Assembly (NCBI GenBank): GCA_017545865.1
Contig: JAFWXO010000005.1
Coordinates: 1 to 64,000 of the forward strand
Length of the DNA stretch: 64,000 nucleotides
From: Clostridia bacterium
Lineage (GTDB): Bacteria; Bacillota; Clostridia; Christensenellales; Borkfalkiaceae
Direction of reading: 5' to 3'
Below are positions 46,452-55,313 of the stretch, one piece after another; within the stretch, counting starts at the first letter, position 1, and the number at the start of each line of letters is the position of its first letter. Position numbers and translations under genes: made by a program. The notes below the pieces were generated by a model. It was not told where the DNA came from and did not search any database. It saw only the letters and a program-made list of their open reading frames with translations.

Positions 46452-47546
46452 TTATTCTTCAATATTAGCGTCGGCTAAAAGGCGTTCAACTTGAGCAAGT
46501 TCTTCAGCGGCTTTAGATTCACTCTTAACGTCAATCTTCCAACCGGTAAGGCGAGCCACTAAACGAGCGTTTTGACCATCTCTACCGATCGCAAGAGAAA
46601 GTTTATCGTCGGGAACTACAACGCGAGCAGACTTTTCATCAATAGCAGTAACTCTTAAAACCTTTGCAGGAGCAAGCGCTTTTGCAATAAATTCAAGCGG
46701 ATCTTCACTCCAAGGAATAATATCAATCTTTTCACCGCCAAGTTGTTCGATAACGGCGTTAACGCGCATACCCTTGTTGCCTACGCAAGCGCCTACCGCA
46801 TCGATTTGCGGATCGATAGAGTGAATTGCAATCTTAGTTCTTTGACCTGCTTCACGAGAAACGGACTTGATAACAACGATACCTTGCTTGATTTCGGGAA
46901 CTTCGTTTTCAAAAAATCTCTTAACTAAACCGCTAGCGGTTCGAGAAACGAGTATTTGAGTATTTTTGCCAATTTGACGAATTCTCTTAACGTAAACGCT
47001 AATTTTATCGTTTAAATTGTAAGATTCGCCCGGAACTTGGTCTTGAGGAAGCATAACGCCTTCAAGTTGACCGCCTGAAAGTTCAACGTAAACGTTGCCC
47101 CCGTCAATCTTTCTAACGATAGCCGATTGAATTTCGTTTTCCTTATCTTCAAATTCAGAAATGGTGTTATTTCTTTCGGCTTCTCTAATTTTTTGCATAA
47201 CCACTTGCTTTGCAGTTTGAGCGGCAATTCTACCAAAATCTTTGGGAGTGAACTCTTTTTCAAAAGTATCGCCAACCTTGTAAGACTTTTTGTATTCTTT
47301 TGCTTCTTCAACGGTGATTTGCTTGTCTGGATCTTCAACAACGTCAACTATCTCTTTGATAGCGAAAAATCTAATAGAACATTTTTCATCGTTAAGTCTA
47401 ACCACAACGTCACTCGCATCGCCCTTAGCGTATCTCTTGTACGCCGAAGTGAGCGCCGATTGCAAAGTTTCTATAAAAGAATCTCTTTCAATGCCCTTGC
47501 TCGCGCAAAGTTCGTCAAGCGCGGCAAAAAAATCTTTGTTTACCAT
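46452..47546 (-). CDS. nusA: Transcription termination/antitermination factor NusA
   Basis: A 364-residue NusA: N-terminal RNA-polymerase-binding domain (1-130), S1 domain near 135-200 (IVRKIDGGNVYVELSGGQLEG), then KH domains with RTKIAIHSIDPQIDAVGACV and GNKGMRVNAVIEQLGGEKID, and LSLAIGRDGQNARLVARLTG. The C-terminal acidic repeats of E. coli NusA are absent, as usual in Bacillota. It modulates pausing and termination. It is downstream of rimP. Confidence 0.96.
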   Translation of the reverse strand: MVNKDFFAALDELCASKGIERDSFIETLQSALTSAYKRYAKGDASDVVVRLNDEKCSIRFFAIKEIVDVVEDPDKQITVEEAKEYKKSYKVGDTFEKEFTPKDFGRIAAQTAKQVVMQKIREAERNNTISEFEDKENEIQSAIVRKIDGGNVYVELSGGQLEGVMLPQDQVPGESYNLNDKISVYVKRIRQIGKNTQILVSRTASGLVKRFFENEVPEIKQGIVVIKSVSREAGQRTKIAIHSIDPQIDAVGACVGNKGMRVNAVIEQLGGEKIDIIPWSEDPLEFIAKALAPAKVLRVTAIDEKSARVVVPDDKLSLAIGRDGQNARLVARLTGWKIDVKSESKAAEELAQVERLLADANIEE

Positions 47547-47569
47547 AAATTTCTCCTTATTTTAAAATC

Positions 47570-48028
47570 CTAATCGAATTTTATTGCTTTGTTTATTTTT
47601 GCTATTTTGGAAAGTGGGAAAACTTCTTCCTTTCCATTATATAAAACGGTTATTTCTGTTCCGTTATATTTAAGTAAAGTGCCCTCTATTACCTTAATAC
47701 CCTTTTTAAGCGGAGCGTAAAACTTAATTTCAATTTCTTTATTTAAGTTGCGCTCGAAATCCCTATCCGTTTTAAACGCTCTGTCAAGACCTGGGCTTGA
47801 AACGTTTAAAGTGTACTTATCTCCAAACGGTTCAAACTCGTCAAGCGGTAAATTGATAAGGTTGTGAAACTTTTCTAAAGTGTTAAGATCAATGCCCTGT
47901 TCCGTTTCCGCGTATACGGTGAGCGACGGGGGCTTTATTTTAGTTTCAACTTCAACGATTTCAATCGAAAGAGAATCAGCGAACGGTTTTAAAAACTCAG
48001 TTATCTCTTCAATCGGTTTAAAGTTCAT
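47570..48028 (-). CDS. rimP: Ribosome maturation factor RimP
   Basis: A 152-residue protein needed for 30S subunit maturation. Conserved stretches are VYAETEQGIDLNTLEKFHNL, YTLNVSSPGLDRAFKTDRDF near residue 80, and the C-terminal SH3-like domain. The ATG at 48028 has AAGGAG. It heads rimP-nusA-ylxR-ylxQ-infB-rbfA-nrnA-truB-ribF. Confidence 0.95.
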   Translation of the reverse strand: MNFKPIEEITEFLKPFADSLSIEIVEVETKIKPPSLTVYAETEQGIDLNTLEKFHNLINLPLDEFEPFGDKYTLNVSSPGLDRAFKTDRDFERNLNKEIEIKFYAPLKKGIKVIEGTLLKYNGTEITVLYNGKEEVFPLSKIAKINKAIKFD

Positions 48029-48050
48029 TAAAAATCTCCTTATAAACAAA

Positions 48051-48078
48051 TTTGTGAGTGCCGATTGGCACTCACAAA
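48051..48078 (-). promoter_or_regulatory. Hairpin in the rimP operon leader
   Basis: TTTGTGAGTGCC-GATT-GGCACTCACAAA is a perfect 12-bp inverted repeat between the promoter and rimP. No T run follows on the minus strand, so it is not a usual terminator. It could be a protein-binding or processing site. Confidence 0.5.
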
Positions 48079-48105
48079 CTAAAGTAACATCTTAAGTTCA
48101 GTTAT

Positions 48106-48134
48106 ATGTTAACACATATAATCAATTTTGGCAA
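48106..48134 (-). promoter_or_regulatory. Sigma-A promoter of the rimP operon
   Basis: TTGCCA, 17-bp spacer, TAACAT on the minus strand, about 80 nt upstream of rimP. Confidence 0.65.
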
Positions 48135-48158
48135 GCGTTTTTCAACACTTTTTTTATT

Positions 48159-50204
48159 TTAGTCCTTGTAAGGAGTATAAGTTACGTTGTTATACGATTT
48201 TCTTGCTTCGGGAACGTCAACGTAAGTATTACCATAAATGTTAGACCAGTTAATCTTGGTGTACATATGTTTTTCAAACGTTGCGTAAAGGCCGTTTTTA
48301 CGAAGGTATTCGTAACCGTTAACTGTACCGCCAACACCGAACGCGCCGGAAGAATAACCTCTCGTATACCAACCGCTTTGAGTGCGGCAGTTAATATGAA
48401 GATCCATATTACCGATAGGATAGGTGATTCTTGAACGAAGGTTACTACTAATCTTTCTAAGTTGAGAGAAGTGATATTGATTATAGTAGTTTTCTTGTAA
48501 ACCAAGTTCGTTTAAGATTGATTGATACTGAGGGTTTGCAACAACTGAGTCGTAATCGGCAAGCATTGCGGGCATAAAGTGAGTTGCCCAGTAGTCGTAT
48601 GCCATGATGGGTTCAGTTGCTCTAAATTGTAACCAAAGTTTGCAGTAAGCAAGTTTGTCAGGATCAGATTCAACCTTTTTGTTAATTACGGTTTTAGAAA
48701 CGCCGTTGGTACAGAAGGTATTTAAGTCGCCTTCGCCTTCAAGAACGGGTTCGTGAATATTAACGGGCATTGAAACGAATTCAGTTCTTCTATTTACCGC
48801 GCTATCGTCAGCCATGTAAAGCTTTTGATATGCGTTAACGTCAGAACGGTTTGCTTCCATTGACCAGTGCGCCATTTCAAGAAGGAAAGCGCTCGGTTCA
48901 CGGTATTCTTCATCAGAATAACCGCCGTAAAGGAAGTTGGTTTGCGCTTCGGTGTGAGAAACGTCGTTTCTTTCAGAATAGCCGAAAAATCCTTCGTCTT
49001 TAACGATTTTTAACGCTGCTTCAGCGTAGAATTTCTCTTCCATCCAAGTTGCATAGTAACCAGTTTCAGGAGTAACTATAACCTTTTCAATAATGGGCTT
49101 TTTAATGTAGTTGATACCAGGATACAAGTTTTCGTTAGTATAACCCGTAACAACGTTGATTTCTCTACCTTCAGAGTCGAAGCAATAAACAACGTCTTCA
49201 TAGTTTTCGCCTGCTAAGGACGCATACATACCTTCAAGGAAGAAGTTGCCGTGAGCATCTCTATAAGTACCGGAAACGGTGATGGGAGAAAAGAAGTTAG
49301 TTCTTGCATTTGCAGCAAATTGAGGTGAACGGATATAATCGCAAAGAGCAAGGAATTCAACTAAAGATGAAGGAATACCATCGTCCATAGTGCCGAATTC
49401 GCCGTCAGGTCCGCAACAGATATAACCTTCTTCCCAAACTTCTTCTCTAGCGCAAGTGTAACCGTTTTGACCATTGTCTTGCGCTTTACCACCGGAAACA
49501 CCGTATTTACCTTGACCATCGCCATCGTAATCAGAGAAGTACAAAGTGATACCAAACTTGTTACTATCGTATCTTGCGTTAACACCTGCGCCGATATAAG
49601 AATCGTATTCAGCGCACTTAGTAGCGTATTCAGGATCGGAATATAAGAAAGCAGCAGCGATATATAAGCACTCTCTTTCCCACATTTCAGTATCGATAGA
49701 ATAACTTGGGAAGTTGGTATAATAAGGCATTGCATACCATCTATCGCCTGCAACGTTAGTAAATTGAGATCTAAGATTTTCAGGTGTTTTATCAACGATG
49801 CTTTGGTCTTCACCGGGGATTTCAGCGGTTACAATATCGGTAATATCAACGATGTAAGACATCATTTCAAGAGTGCCACCAGAACGAGTTGATTCAATAA
49901 TATCGCCACCGTGAGTGGGGATTGCAGCGGGAGTCGTTGGAACGTCTGACTCGATAATGGTTAACTTACAACCGTTATATTTACCGATCTTTTGGTTACC
50001 CCACTCCGGGCTTTCGTTAAAGTAGTTCATAAGGGTTTGAAGGTGATCAGTACCTGCGCCACCGCCCCAGCCCTTTGGAACGTTAATTACTACTTTGTTA
50101 TCAGCGGTAACGTTCAAGTCATCGCCTTCATCACCGCCACCACCGCAAGCAACGGAGAAGAGCGAGATCATAAGACAAAGTAACATTGATAAAAACTTCT
50201 TCAT
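48159..50204 (-). CDS. Extracellular solute-binding lipoprotein (ABC carbohydrate type)
   Basis: A 681-residue lipoprotein: signal peptide with lipobox SVAC near residue 20, then a linker GGGGDEGDDL. The body resembles large type-1 periplasmic-binding proteins for sugars (RWYAMPYYTNFPSYSIDTEMW near 155). It contains acidic calcium-loop-like patches SDYDGDGQGKYG and GPDGEFGTMDDG. No permease or ATPase gene is adjacent, so the partner system must be elsewhere. It has an AGGAGA ribosome site. Its insertion between the polC-like gene and rimP splits an order that is usually compact. Confidence 0.85.
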   Translation of the reverse strand: MKKFLSMLLCLMISLFSVACGGGGDEGDDLNVTADNKVVINVPKGWGGGAGTDHLQTLMNYFNESPEWGNQKIGKYNGCKLTIIESDVPTTPAAIPTHGGDIIESTRSGGTLEMMSYIVDITDIVTAEIPGEDQSIVDKTPENLRSQFTNVAGDRWYAMPYYTNFPSYSIDTEMWERECLYIAAAFLYSDPEYATKCAEYDSYIGAGVNARYDSNKFGITLYFSDYDGDGQGKYGVSGGKAQDNGQNGYTCAREEVWEEGYICCGPDGEFGTMDDGIPSSLVEFLALCDYIRSPQFAANARTNFFSPITVSGTYRDAHGNFFLEGMYASLAGENYEDVVYCFDSEGREINVVTGYTNENLYPGINYIKKPIIEKVIVTPETGYYATWMEEKFYAEAALKIVKDEGFFGYSERNDVSHTEAQTNFLYGGYSDEEYREPSAFLLEMAHWSMEANRSDVNAYQKLYMADDSAVNRRTEFVSMPVNIHEPVLEGEGDLNTFCTNGVSKTVINKKVESDPDKLAYCKLWLQFRATEPIMAYDYWATHFMPAMLADYDSVVANPQYQSILNELGLQENYYNQYHFSQLRKISSNLRSRITYPIGNMDLHINCRTQSGWYTRGYSSGAFGVGGTVNGYEYLRKNGLYATFEKHMYTKINWSNIYGNTYVDVPEARKSYNNVTYTPYKD

Positions 50205-50452
50205 AATAATTCTCCTATGGAATTTATTTAGCGCTAAGAGTATTCCCCAAGCGAAAGTTTACAACAAAATTTTAACAATAAACGGCATTTTTGAAAAATG
50301 AAAATTTAAGCCGTTGTTATGAAAAGTGTTTAAAACGCTAATCGGTATGCAATATGCATTTTTTTACACTATCCATTTAATATTTTATCATAAATAGTTT
50401 AAATGTATTTAGACTATTGTAAAAAGTTTTTGTAAAATCGTAAACAATTTTA
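50205..50452 (-). other. Intergenic region upstream of the solute-binding lipoprotein
   Basis: A 248-nt AT-rich gap with no coding frame. It contains possible sigma-A half-sites (for example TTTACA followed after 16 nt by TAAACT, minus strand) but no promoter as good as those elsewhere, and no clear terminator for the upstream exonuclease gene. Confidence 0.4.
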
Positions 50453-51985
50453 TTAAATTGTGAGGTTTTTTGATTTAGCAAGTTTATGAAGTTCAATAAA
50501 AGCTTCAGCAGTTGCAAAGGCATCGCTAAGCGCTCTATGGTGGCGGAATTCAATATTAAAGTGGGCGCAAACGGTGTTTAACTTATGGTTTGGAAGCGAC
50601 GGAATAACTTTTCTTGATATAATCAAGGTATCTTCATACTCGTTTTCCAAGTAGTATCCAAGGTCTTTACCTGCGTTTTTTAAGAATCGGTAGTCAAAGT
50701 CAGCGTTGTGAGCAACGAAGATTGCATTTCCTAAGAACTTGATAAAGTCGGGATAAACTTCTTGAATTTTGGGTTGACCAACGAGCATTTCATCGGTAAT
50801 TCCCGTAAGTTCAATAATTTTTTTAGAAAGCATAACTTCGGGATCGATAAGCGTTTGAAAACTTTCAATAATAACTCCGTTTTTAATCCTAACCGCGCCG
50901 ATTTCAGTTATCTTATCGCTTGCAACGTCAGTTCCCGTGGTTTCGATATCAACAACCACGAATTCCTTTCCTAAAAGAGTTTCGGGAAGTTTCGTTCCTA
51001 CGGTGAAAAAGTCTTCTTGCTTAGAAGTTTCACACGGGGTTGGGAAAGCGAAAGTATACTTTTCGGGCGGTTTTTTGCTCGGTTTTTTCATAGGAACGTA
51101 ACCGCTTGGGAATTCGCAAAAATGGTAGCCTTTAATTAAGAAACTCGGTCTACCGCCAAAAACTTCCATTTCGCCACGAACGATAACAACGCTACCCACT
51201 TGCAACTTTTCAAGTTTTGAAAGTTTGTTTTTATCGGTAGTGAAATAACTGCCTGAAATCTTTCCGCTCTTATCGTCAAGCGTGATTCTATAATAAGTAT
51301 TACCTTTCTTACTTTGGCGTTCTTCCTTTTCAATAACAGTGCCTGCAAAATAGCACTTGCCTAAAAGTTCTTCCCCGTCGGCTATGTAGGTTGCGGTATC
51401 ATAAATCTCGTCGTCTGAATACCTAACAACGTCACACATCTTTACGGTTCTTAACTGAAGGTCGGATAAATCTTCTTCTTTAACGCTCATATCTTCATAA
51501 ACGGGCTTTTCTTCATCTTTAGATGAAACCCTAAGTTCGCCATCGAACACGTTTGAATATTCACGCTCTAAAGCCGATTTTATTCCATTTAAAACGTCAG
51601 TGCGTTCAAGGTATTCTAAAACGCTATCTAACACGTTTATAACGTAAACGATTTTCTTACCACCGCTGATTATTGAAACGGAATTTTCGTTTATGGCGTG
51701 CGCAACTGAAAAAGCGTGAGTTTGAAGGTAATTATATATCGCCCTTTTAGCAATCTCACAGTCAGCAAAAGACTTTTGGCAGTTAATTTCTACCAAAAGC
51801 CCCGAAAGTTCCTTTTCAAAAGACGATTTAATAAAGTCAATATCTTCTTTTGAAACGGTAACGTCACTTATTAAATTTACTTTTACTTTTCCGCTTTCGT
51901 ATTCCGCGCATTTTAGGCGCATATCGCCAAGCGACGGCGAAAAACTTTTAAGCGTTTCAATGAGTTGATCACAAGGACTTCGCAA
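50453..51985 (-). CDS. PolC-related OB-fold/DEDDh 3'-5' exonuclease lacking the polymerase
   Basis: A 510-residue protein at the place where clostridia carry polC (after ispG, before rimP). Residues 1-190 resemble the PolC N-terminal domains, 200-305 form an OB fold (AGTVIEKEERQSKKGNTYYRI), and 335-505 form a PolC/DnaQ-type exonuclease with all DEDDh residues: VVDIETTGTD, VAHNADFDYRFL and HRALSDAFATAEAF. The PHP domain and the roughly 800-residue polymerase core of PolC are missing, and the stop is clean. The start is a TTG at 51985, overlapping ispG by 17 nt. It may proofread in trans or act in repair; that is inference. Confidence 0.85.
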   Translation of the reverse strand: MRSPCDQLIETLKSFSPSLGDMRLKCAEYESGKVKVNLISDVTVSKEDIDFIKSSFEKELSGLLVEINCQKSFADCEIAKRAIYNYLQTHAFSVAHAINENSVSIISGGKKIVYVINVLDSVLEYLERTDVLNGIKSALEREYSNVFDGELRVSSKDEEKPVYEDMSVKEEDLSDLQLRTVKMCDVVRYSDDEIYDTATYIADGEELLGKCYFAGTVIEKEERQSKKGNTYYRITLDDKSGKISGSYFTTDKNKLSKLEKLQVGSVVIVRGEMEVFGGRPSFLIKGYHFCEFPSGYVPMKKPSKKPPEKYTFAFPTPCETSKQEDFFTVGTKLPETLLGKEFVVVDIETTGTDVASDKITEIGAVRIKNGVIIESFQTLIDPEVMLSKKIIELTGITDEMLVGQPKIQEVYPDFIKFLGNAIFVAHNADFDYRFLKNAGKDLGYYLENEYEDTLIISRKVIPSLPNHKLNTVCAHFNIEFRHHRALSDAFATAEAFIELHKLAKSKNLTI

Positions 51986-53009
51986 TTTCTTCTATCTCTC
52001 TTATAAATTCTTTTTCTGCGCCACAAAACGCAACTTTTTTGTAAACTTCGCCCTTTTTGAAGATTACACAGTAATCTTTAGAGCCAGCAATTCCTATATC
52101 GCAATCTTTGGCTTCGCCCGGGCCGTTAACAACGCAACCCATAACCGCCACCTTAAGCGGAACGTTTAGGTTTGCCGTTAAATTTTCAACTTTTAAAGCA
52201 AGGCCTGCGCTATCCCACTCCGTTCTACCGCAAGTTGGGCAAGCGATAACTTCAACGTAATTTTTATCAAGCCCACACGCCCTTATTATCTTTTTGGCAA
52301 TAAGCGGTTCGGGGAGCGGATCGCCTGCTAAACTTACCCTTATGGTATCGCCTATCCCATCAAGAAGTAACGCGCCTATGCCTGCGCTTGACTTGATAAT
52401 TCCACTCTCGTAAGTGCCAGCCTCCGTCACGCCTAAGTGAAGGGGGTAATCTGTTTTTGACTTTAAGTATCTATACGCTTTTACGGTGAGCGGAACTGAC
52501 GACGCTTTTGCCGATATAACTATATTTGAAACGCCGTATTTTTCAAGCGCGTAAACGTTTTTTAACGCGCTTTCAACGAGGGAAATTTCGTTCTTGCCGT
52601 ACTTTGATAAAAATTCCTTTTCAATACTACCCGTGTTAGAGCCAACGCGAACGGGAATATCGTGCGCCTTTAAACAGTCCGCCACCCTTTTGATATTTTC
52701 TTCACTGCCGATATTGCCGGGGTTTATGCGAACTTTATCCGCGCCGTTTTCAATAGAACTTATAGCGAGTTTATAATCAAAATGAATATCGCAAACGATG
52801 GGAACGCTAACCTTTTCTTTTAAAGATTTGATGGAAAGCGCGTCCCTTTCGTCTTTCACGGCAACGCGAACGATATCGCAACCGTTTCGCTGTAAAGCGT
52901 TAATTTGTTCGGCAACGAGTTCAACGTTTTCCGTTTTTATATTCGCCATTGATTGAACGGCAATTTTATTACCGCCACCTATCAAGGTGTTACCTATCTT
53001 TACTATCAT
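51969..53009 (-). CDS. ispG: 4-hydroxy-3-methylbut-2-enyl diphosphate synthase (flavodoxin)
   Basis: A 346-residue iron-sulfur enzyme of the non-mevalonate isoprenoid pathway. The N-terminal TIM barrel has IAVQSMANIKTENV and VRINPGNIGSEENI. The C-terminal cluster-binding cysteines are in ACPTCGRTEWD and AVMGCVVNGPGEAKDCDIGI. The start overlaps the coaX stop by 4 nt. Confidence 0.96.
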   Translation of the reverse strand: MIVKIGNTLIGGGNKIAVQSMANIKTENVELVAEQINALQRNGCDIVRVAVKDERDALSIKSLKEKVSVPIVCDIHFDYKLAISSIENGADKVRINPGNIGSEENIKRVADCLKAHDIPVRVGSNTGSIEKEFLSKYGKNEISLVESALKNVYALEKYGVSNIVISAKASSVPLTVKAYRYLKSKTDYPLHLGVTEAGTYESGIIKSSAGIGALLLDGIGDTIRVSLAGDPLPEPLIAKKIIRACGLDKNYVEVIACPTCGRTEWDSAGLALKVENLTANLNVPLKVAVMGCVVNGPGEAKDCDIGIAGSKDYCVIFKKGEVYKKVAFCGAEKEFIREIEEIAKSL

Positions 53010-53779
53010 GCGTTCATTTCGTATAACTTTTTAAGACCTTCTAAGGTTAAAAGCCTATCAATTTTAGTGATGCAAGAAACTTCTTTTGCAATAATTTCAC
53101 CCATACCGCCCGTTGCAACAACGGTTATAGTTTCAACGCCGAGTTCGGCTTTAATTTTTCTAACGATATTTTCAACTAAGCCAGCAACGCCGAAAATAAT
53201 ACCTGCGCGCATAGCGTCCTTAGTGTTTTTGGGAATAGCGCTCTTTGGCGCTTCAAGTTCAATCATAGGAAGTTGAGCGGTGTTAGATACTAAACCTTCA
53301 AGCGAAGTTTTAATACCCGGCGCTATAACAACGCCGATAAGTTCGCCCTTTCCAGTCAACACGTCAAAGGTGGTTGCCGTGCCAAAGTCGATAACTATCA
53401 TAGGCTTGCCGTTACCGTATTTCGTGAACGCGCCCACGCAGTTTGCGATAATATCCGCGCCAACTTCTTTAGGGTTATCAGCCTTAACGTTAAGCCCAGT
53501 CTTTATCCCTGCGCCAACAACTTTTGGCGTTACGCCGAAGAAATATTCGCACATGTGGCTTATCGTATAGTTAAGCGAAGGGATAACGGAACTCATAATA
53601 ATGCCCGTTATATCCTTTCTATCAATCTCTTTGCTTTGCAAAAGGTTCATAAGCGTTGCGCCGTATTCATCAGCCGTTCTACTGTGGCGGGAAGAAACTC
53701 TGAACGAGCCTTTTATCTCGCTACCGTCCCAAACGGCGTATTTAATGTTGGCATTGCCAACGTCAATACATAAAATCAT
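53006..53779 (-). CDS. coaX: Type III pantothenate kinase
   Basis: A 257-residue ASKHA kinase that performs the first step of coenzyme A synthesis. The P-loop-like start is MILCIDVGNANIKYAVWD, the pantothenate site includes GADIIANCVGAFTKYG near 107 and the catalytic VIDFGTATTFDV near 129, and VATGGMGEIIA comes near 224. Its neighbour is a membrane S-component, probably for pantothenate uptake, so substrate supply and use are coupled. Confidence 0.95.
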   Translation of the reverse strand: MILCIDVGNANIKYAVWDGSEIKGSFRVSSRHSRTADEYGATLMNLLQSKEIDRKDITGIIMSSVIPSLNYTISHMCEYFFGVTPKVVGAGIKTGLNVKADNPKEVGADIIANCVGAFTKYGNGKPMIVIDFGTATTFDVLTGKGELIGVVIAPGIKTSLEGLVSNTAQLPMIELEAPKSAIPKNTKDAMRAGIIFGVAGLVENIVRKIKAELGVETITVVATGGMGEIIAKEVSCITKIDRLLTLEGLKKLYEMNA

Positions 53780-53784
53780 AATTT

Positions 53785-54375
53785 TTACCTTTTAATAATT
53801 TTGATAATTCTGTTTATCGCAGGAGCGAAAACCATATTGATTGCAAGTTCGATAAAGAAGTTGAAAGTTACGAGCCCAACGAGAATAAACACGAGCAAGT
53901 TTTGCCCGCTTACTGCCGATAAGGTGTGAACGGAATCAAACATGAACAAGCAACCAACGATAAATAAACCCGTGTTTACTATCGGAACGATTGCCGACGC
54001 AACGAATACCGCTACTATCGGTTGCTTCTTTTTAAGAAGGGTATAACTCAACCCACCAAGATAGCCTGCAACTGAACTTTTAACCAAGCAAGTAAGCGTT
54101 GTAACAACGGGGTCGTTAGCCCAAATAAGAGTGTAAAAGGGGCTACCGCCAAGCATAACTTGAATCAAAACCACCACACCGCACGCTAAACCTAAAATAA
54201 GCCCTGCAACGCTACCGAATAAAATACCGCCAAGCACTATCGGGATAAGCGTGAAGTTAAGCGTTACAGCGCCGATGGTGATTGAACCGAGCGCCACTTG
54301 CAAAACTACTACCAACGCAAGTAAAACTGCTATGCCCGTGATTTGCTTTGCGGTAAAGTCTAATCTCTTTTCCAT
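53785..54375 (-). CDS. ECF transporter S component, probable pantothenate transporter
   Basis: A 196-residue membrane protein with six predicted helices, typical of energy-coupling-factor substrate-binding subunits (LNFTLIPIVLGGILFGSVAG near 46). It lies 5 nt before coaX, which makes pantothenate the likely ligand. The ECF energising genes are not in this window. The ATG at 54375 has GGAGG. A hairpin with a T-rich tail lies in its leader. Confidence 0.82.
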   Translation of the reverse strand: MEKRLDFTAKQITGIAVLLALVVVLQVALGSITIGAVTLNFTLIPIVLGGILFGSVAGLILGLACGVVVLIQVMLGGSPFYTLIWANDPVVTTLTCLVKSSVAGYLGGLSYTLLKKKQPIVAVFVASAIVPIVNTGLFIVGCLFMFDSVHTLSAVSGQNLLVFILVGLVTFNFFIELAINMVFAPAINRIIKIIKR

Positions 54376-54414
54376 AAATGCCTCCAATCGAGTTCCTAAA
54401 GGATACCCGTAAGA

Positions 54415-54455
54415 AAAAATAAAAAACAATAAAGTCAAGCCCGAAAAGGTGCTTG
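54415..54455 (-). terminator. Possible attenuator in the ECF S-component leader
   Basis: CAAGC-A-CC and GG-GCTTG pair around a TTTTC loop, followed on the minus strand by ACTTTATTGTTTTTTATTTTTT, all between the promoter and the start codon. Confidence 0.55.
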
Positions 54456-54463
54456 CTATAATT

Positions 54464-54492
54464 ATGTTAACATAATTTTAAAAAAAACACAA
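54464..54492 (-). promoter_or_regulatory. Sigma-A promoter of the ECF S-component-coaX unit
   Basis: TTGTGT, 17-bp spacer, TAACAT on the minus strand. Confidence 0.5.
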
Positions 54493-54572
54493 CTAACGCG
54501 TAACAATTTTTATATTTTTTTAATACTATGTAGTGATAGCGATACTGCTAAATATATTTTGGAGTGAAAACT

Positions 54573-54785
54573 ATGAACAATTTCTTTGGCTTAGGCAGTG
54601 ATAACTGCTGTTTATACATACTTATACTTTTACTCGTTCTCTGCTCTTGCGGTAACGGTTGCTTAAACGGTATTTTAGATAAGATTTGCAACTGCGGTTG
54701 CTTACTTCCTATCTTGCTCGTTTTACTTTGTTGCTGTAACAAAGGCGGATGCGGTAAACCTTACGGTATAGGTTGTTGCAAATAA
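54573..54785 (+). CDS. Small cysteine-rich membrane protein, unknown function
   Basis: A 70-residue protein with two hydrophobic stretches (about 12-24 and 45-55) and 15 or so cysteines, several in CSCG, CNCGC and CCCN runs. I do not recognise a named family; small Cys-rich hydrophobic proteins of this kind are often spore- or envelope-associated in Bacillota. The ATG at 54573 has GGAG 8 nt upstream. It is followed by a bidirectional terminator shared with the ArsR-type gene. Confidence 0.75.
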   Translation: MNNFFGLGSDNCCLYILILLLVLCSCGNGCLNGILDKICNCGCLLPILLVLLCCCNKGGCGKPYGIGCCK

Positions 54786-54798
54786 AACTAAATAAAAA

Positions 54799-54826
54799 AC
54801 ACGGCGGATACATTTCCGCCGTTTTC
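54799..54826. terminator. Bidirectional terminator
   Basis: ACGGCGGA and TCCGCCGT pair around a short loop, with A run before and T run after; used by the plus-strand small protein gene and the minus-strand ArsR gene. Confidence 0.87.
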
Positions 54827-54837
54827 ATTTTTTTGAT

Positions 54838-55185
54838 TTAATGGCCTAAAAATTCCACGCCTTTTAACAACACTTCGTTAACCACGTCGTTCTTTAAAGA
54901 ATACAGAATAATTTTTCCTACTCTACGGTACTTTACCGCGCCTATATCTCTAAGCGTTTTTAACTGGTGTGAAACGGTGGTTTGATTAAAACCTAAAAGA
55001 GTTGATAGGTCGGTTACGCACATCTCAGAGATTGCAAGCGCCGATATCATTTTTATTCGAGTTAGGTCTGAAAACAAACTAAAAAAACTTACTAATTCTT
55101 CAAGTATTTCGTCTGACGGGATATAGTTTTCAACGAGCCCCGCCGTTCTTTTATCTAAGAGTAAAACGGACTTTGCATTTACCAT
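54838..55185 (-). CDS. ArsR/SmtB-family transcriptional regulator
   Basis: A 115-residue winged-helix repressor. The helix-turn-helix reads CVTDLSTLLGFNQTTVSHQL near residues 56-75, followed by the wing YRRVGKIILYSL. Family members release DNA on metal binding. Here SEMCVTDL has one Cys where the ArsR/CadC alpha-3 site has two (ELCVCDL), so metal sensing by that site is doubtful. It has a GGGGG ribosome site. The gene it regulates is not obvious; the flanking plus-strand small-protein genes are candidates. Confidence 0.9.
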   Translation of the reverse strand: MVNAKSVLLLDKRTAGLVENYIPSDEILEELVSFFSLFSDLTRIKMISALAISEMCVTDLSTLLGFNQTTVSHQLKTLRDIGAVKYRRVGKIILYSLKNDVVNEVLLKGVEFLGH

Positions 55186-55313
55186 TACCGTTCCCCCTTT
55201 AAAATTTTATATATTTATGGTAACTAACGATGGAAAATATGTCAACTTTAACATACTAACGGAAAAAGTCGCATATTGTAATAATATAAAAATTTTTGTA
55301 AAAGGAGTAAATT

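Noticed and set aside
48051..48078. GAGTGCC/GGCACTC repeat resembling a CIRCE (HrcA) element
   Set aside because: CIRCE half-sites are in the opposite order (GCACTC-n9-GAGTGC) and the neighbouring gene is not a heat-shock gene.
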